From positions 212,619 through 276,618 of the forward strand of contig NW_003314329.1 in NCBI RefSeq assembly GCF_000143415.4: a DNA stretch of 64,000 nt, read 5' to 3'. The notes under the pieces were generated by a model that was given only the letters and a program-made list of their open reading frames with translations, was not told the origin of the DNA and did not search any database. This DNA is from Selaginella moellendorffii (taxonomy: Eukaryota > Streptophyta > Lycopodiopsida > Selaginellales > Selaginellaceae). Both the position numbers and the translations under genes were made by a program. Shown one piece after another: positions 37,352 through 47,619 of this stretch (position 1 is its first letter; each line of letters starts with the position of its first letter).

Positions 37352-40123
37352 GCGTGGCCACCCCCAAATGCTGAAACGGCATTAACAGCTACTGTTGAAG
37401 ATACCCATGTTGGACCGAGCTCACAACCTGCACAAGGTAAGGTCACGTGAGGCCTCACACCATTTTGATTATAGATCGTTGTGAATATTCAGACACGAGG
37501 ACTGAAAAGCGCACTGGTGGCGCGTCGAAGAAGGACAAACAGACAAGCAATAGGAAAAAAGGAGGTACAAATTATATTTGCAATGGCGTGTGGTCTCATG
37601 CCATTCCTTGCAGGAGACACTTCTTCAAAGGCAAAACAGGCAAGCACCAGCCAAGCTCAAACTGACAGTGGTCATAAAAAGCGAAAGCACGTTGGACAGT
37701 CATCGAGATCAGAGGCGTTTGATTCAAAAAGGAAGAAGGGCAACGAAAAGATGATAGGTAATGCCTCGTGGTTATGGCGTGTGTGCTCATGCCATTCATT
37801 GCAGATCAAGGGCTGAGTGAAAGCAGGCAGTCACCACCTCCTGACTCAGATTCCTACGGCGGACTCCCCTTCCCCAATCTCAATGGAGAGGTACAATGGA
37901 TGAGGGATTCTTTTCAAGTCAGGGCCACGTTTTTCTCATCTCGTCATCTTCGAAGGGTGCAAGAACGTGCAGAAACCATGTTAAGACAGTCGGGTGAGGA
38001 TACGGTCCTAGGTCACGCACTAAAACAGGCTATGGATGTCTTGTATTTTGAGATGGAGACTCGGCCAGATGATTTTCCCAAGATGGTCCTGGAAGAACAA
38101 GCCATCCAGCCTGAGCAGCCTATGGAAGAAATGCAGGAGGGGGATGAGGAGCCAGAGAAAGATAATGAGCAGGAAGAGCAGAAGGACGAAGAGGAGGACA
38201 AAGAAGAGGAGGACGAAGAAGAGGAGGACGAAGAGGACATGGATGGTCCTCACAATGGTGACGATCACAATAACGACGACGACGATGATGACGACGATGG
38301 CCAGCCTGAGGTGGCCAAAGAGCAGCGGAGGAAGGTCATACAAGACAAACCATCAGGTAAATAATAGTACATCCATTCCTAACCTTTTACCATTTCTAAC
38401 ATTGTCCATGTAGGTCGCAGAGCAAATGGTAAGTAGAGATTATTCAGTTGAATTTACAAACTCTAGCCTTTAGTGTCGAGGAAGGATAGTGCTAAGCAAG
38501 GGTCGAAACGTATGTCCAATCCTTCAGAATCAGCAGTGCGCCCAAGTGATATCGGTCCTAGTTCCTCAATAGCAGTTGATGGTAAATACAGTATAGTCGA
38601 TTCAATGTGCTAATGAGTTTGTTTTTAGTAGCACGGGAGGATACCATCTCAATCGAAGGGAGATATTTGGACATGCATATGGATCCGCCAGTGGACTCTA
38701 CTTGCCTGCAAGAGTCATCAGAGCTGGTGGAGGCTACTATCCATATCAACGCCAAGCAAGCTGACCACGCTCCACTTGATGCTACCCATACCACTGAGTC
38801 AATCTTGTCCACGTATCCAACTGACGGTGACCAGGCGCCATTGGACCCGCATGAGGCCGCCCCAGCCGCCGAGCCGGTCGTATCCTCATTTCCAAAGGAC
38901 TCAACGTGTGCCCAATCGTCTGACTATGCGCCATTGGAACCTCCCTACACCGCCCCTGCTGCCTGTTCGGTCATGTCCACTTTGCCAACGGAGGCACCAG
39001 CTGAAATGGCGTGTGATCACACGCCATCGGAACCACCCCATGCCACTGTTGAGCCAGTTGTACCAGAGTCTACAGCTGAAATGGCATGTGCCCACACGCC
39101 ATCGGATGCGATTGACCCCACATTGCAGAGGAGAGTATTTCCACCCTTCACGTTTCCTCGACCAAAACCCTCTCAACGACCATCGGGAGCACCATTCGCT
39201 AATATTGTAGATGGTAAAATTGACTTGTACCATTTTTTATGCTGACGCATTTCATTTCAGAGTCACGGCGAAGGTACTGTATCATTTTTGATCTGAACGG
39301 TGTCCTTTTCTCCCATGAGCGTGGCTCGTCCTCGAATGTCATTGCACCTTCCAAAGCCTGCGGTCGCAAGTTGGTCAAAAGAGACAGATTCACATTAATC
39401 ACACAGGAGAAACTGCGGGATCTAATAATGACCATGCGACACTTAAAACAGAGGGCCGGGTTCAATTTGCAATTGGGAGTTTGGACATCCATGATGCGCC
39501 ATAATGCATTAACGTTGCTACAGATGATGCACGATCAGACGCGAGTAATATTACCATTTGACTTTCTCCTAACGCAGGAGGATTGCTTGACTATGGTCCA
39601 TGTGAGGGGTAGCAAGCCCATCTTCGTCAAGCCAGAGGCTGTAGTGATGAACCGGAGTGCTAGGTCAAGTGAAATCCTCATCATCGATGACTCGCCGATT
39701 AAAACTGCAGCGAACACGCACACATATGCAGTGCACCCCATCTCTTGCAGTATGGAAACTAGGGAGAAGAAACCGTATGTTCTGGGGGACCTTGCAAAAC
39801 GGCTTGGAGCGATGGTGATAGAGAACCGGCCAGTCCAGGAGGTGGCTGCAGAAATCAACCAAATGGCAGATGGAACGGTATATCAGAAGCCATTTGATCG
39901 GACAAACACCAGTCATCATTTATGGCATATATATTGTCTAGCCAAGCACTATCCGCATCTCCATAATCTGCTCAACCGGATGGGTTCTTCGACCACTGAA
40001 CATGAGCGTGGACGTATTAGAGAAGAGATGGCATTTCTATTGGGTTTAAATCCTGATAGTGTGGAGAGTGATGAAATTCCAAGATTATTGTATAGGCGTT
40101 GGAGGCAAAAAATAACAGTCTGA
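37352..40123 (+). CDS. FCP1/NLI-like HAD phosphatase-domain protein, multi-exon
   Basis: Exons recognisable by GT/AG ends are about 37352-37438, 37479-37563, 37613-37757, 37803-38355, 38414-38428, 38480-38581, 38629-39214 and 39262-40123. All junctions are phase 1 and join into one frame. The product starts Lys/Ser-rich, continues with a Glu/Asp-rich run, then a Pro/Thr/Ala-rich repeat region. It ends in an FCP1/NLI-type HAD domain: IIFDLNGVLFSHERG, LGVWTSMMRHN, KPIFVKPEAV and ILIIDDSP. The usual DxDxT motif has Asn at its second Asp, as in a known plant DLNG subgroup, so phosphatase activity is doubtful. Upstream exon linkage to 34528-37280 is likely but the joining splice is unresolved, so the start is not fixed. 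Confidence 0.65.
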
Positions 40124-40544
40124 GATGGCATGTATTTATTTAAAAATGTAACTTATTATGGCATGGGGTTCCATGCCATTGTATTAATATTAAAAGACAA
40201 TTCTTTGAGAGGATTTGCATTATACTAGAAGTGTTACAGCATGTTATTGGAAGTCTACGAAGTTGTTTTATTAATAAGGGGAAAGTAAAGATTGAATGGG
40301 GACTTGGGCTCCACCTAGACTCGGAGCAACTGAGCCAATATTAAAAGGATGGAAAGAAATTGGACGACGATGACAAGGAGAAGAGAGAGGTGAAGCAGTG
40401 GCAGGGGGAGGAGAAGTGATTGAGTAGACATTTCCTTGTTTAAAATAAAATGGCATGTGCCTCAATGCAGTTGAATTTTGTTATATTTATATACTATATA
40501 AAGGTTTGGAAACCTTATTTTACAAGTGGGATAATGACAATTCC
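40124..40544. other. Right subterminal region of the TIR element
   Basis: AT-rich, with palindromes near 40158 (GGCATGGGGTTCCATGCC) and 40450. It would contain the 3' UTR of the phosphatase-like gene. No ORF is supported. Confidence 0.5.
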
Positions 40545-40565
40545 CACTTTAACGAAATAGAGCTT
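40545..40565 (-). repeat. Right terminal inverted repeat
   Basis: CACTTTAACGAAATAGAGCT is the exact complement of the left terminus. The adjacent sequence to the right returns immediately to LTR minisatellite. Confidence 0.85.
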
Positions 40566-41628
40566 AATCCGGGACCGAGACCGAGTCCGAGTCCGAGTCC
40601 GAATACTAATATAGGCAGTTGGGTGAAAGCCCAAAGCGATCATCCCCTAGGGGGGGCGGGGGGCTGCGGGTGGTTCCAAAAGTATAGTAGGGAGAGTGTG
40701 GGGGTTGGAGCCCAGTGGAGCCAGTTTGGCCAGGAAAGGCTAGTTTGGCCCAGGAAGGCTAGACCCAGTGTTGGGTGATGAGCTGACCACTGGGAAGTCC
40801 AAGACTAGAGTGAACACGGACTGACAAGCGGAGTAGCTTGGTGAAGTGTTCAAGAGCCGGCTCTAGTTCCCCCGGGAGATCGACTGGCCGATGCTCCCAG
40901 TCCAAGTGTGGGTGGCACTACCTACTTGGATACCAAGCGTGGCTCAACGGAACCTCGCTCTAAGCCCATGGCTAGAGCACCCAAGGGCGGAAGGCGGGGA
41001 GAGTACCCAAGTGGCTCACGTAAGGCCACGGTGTTCCGAAATGTTGTCCCAAAGGCCCAGACTGTGGAAAGGAAGAGGAGCAGTCCTCTGGGGTAGTGAC
41101 CAAGGACACAGTCGTGTGGTGAGGAAGTCCCAGAGGACCGTGGGACTTAGTGGTTGAGCCTGTGGGCCTCGATCCAGTGGCAGTGTTGGCAAACATGGCC
41201 AGGGGCAGAAAGGGACTTAGTGGGGACTGACAGAGGGATATTGGGGAAGGCTATTCCCCTTGTCGGTGGGCATCCTAAGGATGCTAAGGAGTAGATCTGA
41301 GATGACCACTCACGGATGGTTTGCCTAGTCTTGGAGAGCCAAAACTGTGATACAAGTGATATTGGACTACCAGTGTGGCAAACGTGATTGGGCATGGCCT
41401 TAGCGTAACAGGCTGCCATGTCGGTGGTACTTTTGAGTGTCGGTCATGGGATCGGACACATGGGGCACTTGGACCAAGTGCAAATGTTGAGTGGCATGGA
41501 TGCCCTTCTTGGGGCTAGCAAGTTCCAAGTCTTGAAATGGACTTATGGAGGTTGTGATTGAGACTCCTCCAAGTGGTCAGAGGTGTGGTTAAGTGACTAA
41601 AGTAGAATGGAAAATTTAGTCGCTTACA
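40566..41628 (+). mobile_element. Type A LTR, 5' truncated, acting as 5' LTR
   Basis: It begins within the minisatellite next to the right inverted repeat of the TIR element and ends GTCGCTTACA directly before a primer site. The module (GGGTGAAAGCCC, G-run broken by one C, CCAAAAGTATAGTAG) is at 40620-40690. The upstream third of the LTR, with its TG end, is lost. Confidence 0.82.
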
Positions 41629-42572
41629 ATTTGGTATCGGAGCCGTTCCGTAGTCTGACTTTTATTGGTGCTCAAGTATATCACCATTGGATAGAGCCCA
41701 CAGCAGAAGATGCTAAAGAGACTTACTAGGGGTGAACACCCTAGTCTTGGCAAAGCAGAGCCTTTGCTATGGAATCAAAAGAATACCTCAAGGAGGGAGG
41801 TAGAGATTCGATGTTGCTTGGTGCAACAATCAACGGATAGGAGAAAAAGATGAGTGGCCAAGATAGGGCCGTGGAATCCCTTGGAAGGAATCCAAGTGAC
41901 AAAGTTAGGCGAGGAACACTAATGTGTTGGACGCTAACAAATTGCGGGAAAGGAAGTGTGTTTCCAAGGATGGATTCCGAATTGCTCCGATTTGGCGAAA
42001 GTGAAAGCTCCAAGGGAGGGAGCGGTAAGGTAGCCAAATGATAGGGCCCTGGACAGCCCTAGCACAAAGTATGATAAATAGAACTTAGTGCCCAAGGTGG
42101 CACGAAATAGAAGAGAGGATGATGGTGCCCTCAAGTAACGAGTTTCCTAGGATGGGGAAGTGGAGTTGCACAATCTGTGCAATGCAAGGTGTTGGAGACA
42201 CCTAGGAAATTGACTTCCAAAAGTCAAAAGAGTAAAAGTTCCAAGGTGCAAACGTTCAATAGATGGAAATTGAGACTACTCAAGAAGGAGTAGTGGGATT
42301 GACTTAGAGAAGGGTTTCTAAGAGGTTTAGCGAGAACTAAACCAATAAAAGGAGAGAACCACTATGTGGTCCAATCAGTCTCTAAGTTGGAGAGACAAGC
42401 CTTTGGTGTCAAACCATTGAGGAATATGCAAAAGGTATGGTGAGCCTTCAATGTCAAACCATTGACAAATATTGGCTAGGTGCCAAGGATGGAAATGGTA
42501 ACGCGGGTGTTACTTTATAAAATGGTTTACCGTTCAATGAGGACATCGAACTTCGTCTATGGGTGGTGGAGT
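41629..42572 (+). mobile_element. Short non-coding interior of a LARD derivative
   Basis: The primer site and about 60 bp of leader are joined directly to the 3' part of the interior, near 41690, so about 3 kb present in the minus copy at 15917-20016 is missing. The interior ends in GGGTGGTGGAGT before the 3' LTR. Nothing coding remains. Confidence 0.8.
41632..41643 (+). promoter_or_regulatory. Primer binding site, initiator tRNA-Met type
   Basis: TGGTATCGGAGC lies 3 bp after the LTR end. The following leader (GACTTTTATTGGTGCTCAAG and on) matches the minus-strand leader at 19940-20001. Confidence 0.85.
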
Positions 42573-44250
42573 TGTGAGACACAAAATCCCTAGGCCCCAA
42601 AGTGGAGCCGGAAGGGTGCCACGTGGTAGTGGCCGAAGCGAAAGCCAAACGAGCGTAACACGTTTGGACTAAAAGCTCCGACTTGAAAGGTCGAGAGCAG
42701 GAGTGGAACTCCCAACAAAGTGCTTGAGGAATGAGCACGAAGCGAGCCATAAGTGAGGCTCTAGAAAGGGACCCAAAAGAACCAACACATGACACGTGGA
42801 AGTGTCCGAGATAGAGTCCGAGGCGGACCTGAGATGGAGTCCGAGATGGACCCGAAGTGGAGTCCGAGATGGAGTCCGAGATGGAGTCTGAGATGGAGTC
42901 CGAGATGGAGTCCGATATGGAGTCCGAGATGGAGTCCGATATGGAGTCCGAGATGGAGTCCGAGATGGAGTCCGAGATGGAGTCCGATATAGAGTCCAAG
43001 ATGGAGTCCGAGATGGAGTTCGATATGGAGTCCGAGATGGACCGAGATGGAGTCCGAGATGGACCGAGATGGAGTCCGAGATGGACCGAGATGGAGTCTG
43101 AGATGGACCCGAGGTGGAGTCCGAGATGGAGTTCGAGATGACACCGAGACTGGGACCGAGACCGAGACCGAGTCCGAGTCCGAATCCGGGACCGAGACCG
43201 AGTCTGAGTCCGAGTCCGAATACTAATACAGGCAGTTGGGTGAAAGCCCAAAGCGATCGTCCCCCAGGGGGGGGGGGGGGGGGGGCTTCTTGTGGTTCCA
43301 AAAGTATAGTAGGGAGAGTGTGGGGGTTGGAGCCTAGTGGAGCCAGTTTGGCCAGGAAAGGCCAGTTTGGCCCAGGAAGGCTAAACCCAGTGTTGGGTGA
43401 TGAGCTGACCATTGGGAAGTCCAAGACTAAAGTGAACACGGACTGACAAGCGGGGTAGCTTGGTGAAGTGTTCAAGAGCCGGCTCTAGTTCCCCCGGGAG
43501 ATCGACTGGCCGATGCTCCCAGTCCAAGTGTGGGTGGCACTACCTACTTGGATACCAAGCGTGGCTCAACGGAACCTCGCTCTAAGCCCATGGCTAGAGC
43601 ACCCAAGGGCGGAAGGCGGGGAGAGTACCCAGGTGGCTTGCGTAATGCCACGGTGTTCCAAAATGTTGTCCCAAAGGCCCAGACTGTGGAAAGGAAGAGG
43701 AGCAGTCCTCTGGGGTAGTGACCAAGGACACAGTCGTGTGGTGAGGAAGTCCCAGAGGACCGTGGGACTTAGTGGTCGGGCCTGTGGGCCTTGATCTAGT
43801 GGCAGTGTTGGCAAACATGGCCAGGGGCAGAAAGGGACTTAATGGGGACTGACAGAGGGATATTGGGGAAGGCTATTCCCCTTGTCGGTGGGCATCCTAA
43901 GGATGCTAAGGAGTAGATCTGAGATGACCACTCATGGATGGTTTGCCTAGTCTTGGAGAGCCAAGACTGTGATACAAGTGATATTGGACTATCAGTGTGG
44001 CAAAGGTGATTGAGCATGGCCTTAGCGTAACAGGCTGCCATGTTGGTGGTACTTTTGAGTGTTGGTCATGGGATCGGACACGTGGGGCACTTGGACCAAG
44101 TGCAAATGTTGAGTGGCATTGATGCCATTCTTGGGGCTAGCAAGTCCCAAGTCCTGAAATGGACTTATGGAGGTTGTGATTGAGACTCCTTCAAGTGGTC
44201 AGAGGTGTGGTTAAGTGACTAAAGTAGAATGGAAAATTTAGTCGCTTACA
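42573..44250 (+). mobile_element. Type A LTR, 3' LTR of the short element
   Basis: Complete from TGTGAGACAC to GTCGCTTACA, 1678 bp. It contains the 12-bp minisatellite (42800-43140), the GGGTGAAAGCCC module at 43240, an uninterrupted run of 19 G (43267-43285) and CCAAAAGTATAGTAG at about 43297. It is very similar to the 3' two thirds at 40566-41628, consistent with one element. Confidence 0.87.
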
Positions 44251-46692
44251 TATCCCTTTACTACTTACTTTTAGCTTCACCCATTCCTTCGGTTATTCTC
44301 TTCTAGATTAGGAGGATAGCTTTGCACTTTCTACCATACCTTAGCAAGTATGCATAGGGATGAACCTACTTGATAGCCTAATGAGTGGTTCCTCAATCCA
44401 GGTATACTCACATTGTAATCCCAGACACTGGGATTAATGTTGTTACTTATGGGCCTTTATATACCCATCATTAGCCTTGCCAAAATCCCTTTTTGGCTTT
44501 GTCCAATTTGGGTAGATGGACTTCTCCCGCCTTCACAACTTTGGACATTTGGATAGCACCTCCTATCCATCATTTGCTAGGGACTTAGTCCCTTGGGTTT
44601 TATCTAATGCCCTCATGACACCAAACACCACTTCTTGGTGTTTTAGAGTGTTTGGGTGTCATAATGATGGCCTTTTTTGATAATGAGCATTCCCTTTATG
44701 ACATTAACTTACTATATCACAATTTAAGCAATTTATCCCCCATAAGGGTACATCGAACTTCTTTATCCTAATAAAAAGTCTTGGGTAGCTACCTTCTACC
44801 AGTTTAATCAATTATTATTTTACAAGTTTTACTTAGTTGTTTCATAGTGGTCAAGTCTTGCAACTCATTGCTGGTGATTCCACACCTCTATCATTATCTG
44901 GGTCATCACATTCTAATCGCATGCCTTCCAGCTTAGTGTAAGTCACAAATTTTTATTTTCCAATTTGCCAGCTTACCTCATCTATCCGACCAACTCTACC
45001 TTAGCTTGTGCTAAGTTCCCTCACCAAGGTTCCCGCCTATGGTACCAGCTCCTACTTGGTCCTACTTGGTTTCAGTTACTTATTGCACAAGCAACAGAGT
45101 GTTAGCCATCCATCTACGGATTCCCAAATCTCTCCCAATCCCCCTCTCCGGGTTAGACTGGATTTAAGGTTCGGCTACACTCCCCGCAGGCACAAACAGC
45201 CAAGCACACCAAGCCTCCAGATTCCTAACACCCCTTGGTACCACAAGACTTGATCATGGGACCCTCTAAATCCCAAGTCTTGGGTGCAGCACTTGCTTCG
45301 GGACGTCGGGGCGAAACACCGTGGCCTAACGGCCTGGTATGGGTACCTCTACCCCCCCACTTCCATCCCGAAGGGAAGGCCCAAGCCCCTAGGAAGGGCG
45401 AGGACCAATGAGCCACAAGGTACTCAAGTGGGGCACCACTCCACCTGAGCCAGGAGCACCGCAGTCGGTTTCTTTCTGGAGTGGGAGCTGCTCTTGAGCA
45501 CTTCCCTGGGTGGCCCCTCCGGCACCACTCAGGCCCATGCTCACTCCCACCCAAGGCCCCTCGGCCCCAGTCTCAACCTCAAGTCAGTTTGGAAGCACCA
45601 CTGGAGAGTTCCTTCAAGACTGGTTCCTGGACCTCACTATCCCTACTATACTTTTGGAACACCCTGCAGCCCCCCCCCCCCCCCCCCCCCCGGGAGACGC
45701 ACGCTTTGGGCTTTCACCCCTTGACCCATATTAGTATTTGGACTTAGTCTCTGGCTCGATCTCGGACCCGATTTCGGATCCGACTTCGGATTCGGTCTCG
45801 GACTCGATCTCGGACTTGATCTCGGACCCGATCTCGGACACGACCTCGGACTCGACCTCGGACTCGGTCTCGGACCTGATTTCGGATCTCGGACTCCGTC
45901 TCGAACTCGGTCTCGAACTCTTACTCGAACTCGGTCCCCGAGTCGGTCTCGGACTCGATTCCGGACTCTATCTCGAACTCAGACCTAGAGTCGGTCTTGG
46001 ACTCGATCCTCGACTTGGTCCCATCCGATAAACTCTTTGTCATTTCGGTCAAGCTTTTGGGGATCCTTTAGCCTACGACATCTCGGGGAGTCAGTTCCTT
46101 ACACTTAGGCTATGCCATTCCCATTTCTATTAGGATTTCTTTGGAGAGGGGTTTTCATGAACCTGCCAACTTGACTTCAAAGCATCATGCCTTGGAGCAT
46201 TCGGTGTCTCCACACCATCAGCTCCACAAACCTACCTTTATGACACTTCTTACTTGTGTCTAAGTCTTTGCCAAGATCAATACCGTTGTTTGTCATGCCA
46301 ATTATCCATTAGCATATACTATAGAGTTTACACACAACTTTGTGTCAAAGTTGTTTTCTCCTAGGAACACCTTTCTCACGACTTGAGTATGGCACCTTCT
46401 GGCATCAATGAAATACCCACTGTTCTTATATTTGGATCTTATGATCCTCCCCAACCTTCATGGGGCATAACACACCTCAGTCCAAATGCTTCTACCAATC
46501 CCTTAGGACCATTCCTTGACTCTACTTGAGTCTTCTAACTTTTTGGACTTTGTTAATCCGATGACCCATAAAGTCCCACTTTTGAGGTGTTAGCTTGCTA
46601 GAATACAACCTATTGTATTCACTTCCACTTTGACCACTACTACATGGCACCCTTTTGGCTCCACTTTAGGACTTAGGGATTTATGTCTCACA
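44251..46692 (-). mobile_element. LARD interior relic, split by a solo LTR
   Basis: Positions 44251-44936 and 46104-46627 match about 18170-19400 of the minus-strand interior with moderate divergence. At 46628-46692 the sequence jumps to the first 65 bp of a type A LTR (ending TGTCTCACA), so an internal deletion has occurred. No gene is seen. Confidence 0.75.
44937..46103 (-). mobile_element. Solo LTR, type B, with TSD CTTAG
   Basis: Bounded by TGTAAGTCAC and GTTCCTTACA with CTTAG at 44932-44936 and 46104-46108. It is the inverse of 1434-2591. It contains a C-run of 22 (45670-45691; G in element sense), the GGTGAAAGCCC module beside it and the GAGTCC-type tract (45740-46020). Inserted into the LARD relic, so it is younger than that relic. 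Confidence 0.87.
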
Positions 46693-47619
46693 CTCATAAC
46701 ATGGAAATAGGGAGTGAAGAGCTTCTTCTCATTTGAAGTCAAGGAAGCACAAGATGGTCTCTTGACTAGCAAGGAGGAAGTCCATAGGGAGATCCCCAAG
46801 CTATGGAAGAAATGGATCAAGCAAGGAGTTGAGGCAAATTATATGGTGAATAACACGCTTGCATTCTAGAAATTACCAATACAGGAGAAAGTTAAGGCCA
46901 CCTCTTGATTGGTGGCAAACCAGGGGTTATCAGTGGGATAGTGGTTCTAGGAGGAAGCATGCAAGGAGTGTGGCAACTTGACATGTGGGAGTGTAATGTG
47001 GTGAGAGAGGTATAGCGATAGATTCTCATTGTGACACATGAATTAGGAGATGTTCCAAAGTTTGTGGTTAGGAGTGGGCATATTCTCCACTGGTTCAAAA
47101 GAGCAAGAGGCCCAGCCACTGGTCTGGCTTGGAAATGTATTTGATGTTGAGGATGACACAGATGGAGTATGCAAGTCTAGTGGGATATGACAAAGGCTGA
47201 AGTCAATATGTAAATTTCGGAGGCAATGGGCCATAACCACTAGTCTATCTAGAGAGTGATAAGAGTGCAAGCACTTTGAGAGGCATAGAATCATTGTCAC
47301 TTCAATGGACATGCGGTGGCGGCCTCATGGTAGAGACTTACTTGTCCATTTCCTAAAAGAGTGGGTGAAACCTAGTCGACTAGAGGAGTGGAGGAACATG
47401 TGGCTCCTATGTTTTGGGAGAATGGTTGACAACAAGATCCGCTGGCAGTGGCTCCATTTTGTGCTCGACTCAAGAGGGAGGTTTGGATATCAACATGATT
47501 TGAAGGAGACGACCACACTCACTTCTATTTCATGACTAGGTCTAGTTGAGATATAAAAGTGTCATAAAGAGTAACTCAATGAGAGGGCAGCATGCCCAAA
47601 TTTTAATTGATCTCGAAGT
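46693..47619. other. No gene recognised
   Basis: The ORFs at 46700-46870 (a basic, Lys/Glu-rich fragment) and 47305-47535 have no domain I know and are bounded by stops. It may be decayed retroelement sequence. I see no repeat shared with the rest of the window. Confidence 0.4.

Larger units (their letters stand above)
32069..40465. repeat. Dispersed 22-bp palindrome family
   Basis: The core consensus is TGGCRTGNGGCCNCAYGCCA. The best copy (32139-32158) is a perfect 20-bp palindrome. Others lie near 32069, 32236, 33749, 34556, 34632, 34692, 35967, 37443, 37582, 37773, 39006, 39080, 40158 and 40450, with two more inside the transposase frame (about 30173 and 30230) and looser ones elsewhere. 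Copies fall in the control region, in introns and in coding exons. Sides vary by compensating changes (CATG/CATG, CGTG/CACG), so the dyad is kept while sequence drifts. Confidence 0.85.
28237..40565. mobile_element. 12.3 kb TIR-bounded element with DUF7869 transposase, ParB-like and FCP1-like domains
   Basis: Perfect 20-bp inverted repeats (AGCTCTATTTCGTTAAAGTG at 28238-28257, complement at 40545-40564) bound a segment quite unlike the surrounding LTR sequence. It holds a broken transposase on the minus strand (29007-31994), a control region rich in palindromes (32000-34530) and a plus-strand multi-exon unit (34528-40123). Flanks offer at best TGA/TAA as a 3-bp target duplication, so target-site behaviour is unresolved. 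The flanking LTR halves have opposite orientation, so the insertion site has been rearranged. The superfamily is uncertain. Confidence 0.7.

Noticed and set aside
38013-38343. Ser- and Val/Ile-rich minus-strand ORFs
   Set aside because: Antisense shadows of the Glu/Asp-rich exon.
37768-38364. A separate gene for the 198-codon acidic ORF
   Set aside because: Clear splice sites on both sides, all phase 1, make it an internal exon of the phosphatase-like gene.
40891-41157. Repeated 60-110 codon ORFs (for example at 4869, 14482, 22749, 40891 and 43513) as a conserved gene
   Set aside because: They are conserved because the LTRs are repeated; the frame has no start context, domain or selection signal visible, and copies carry stops.
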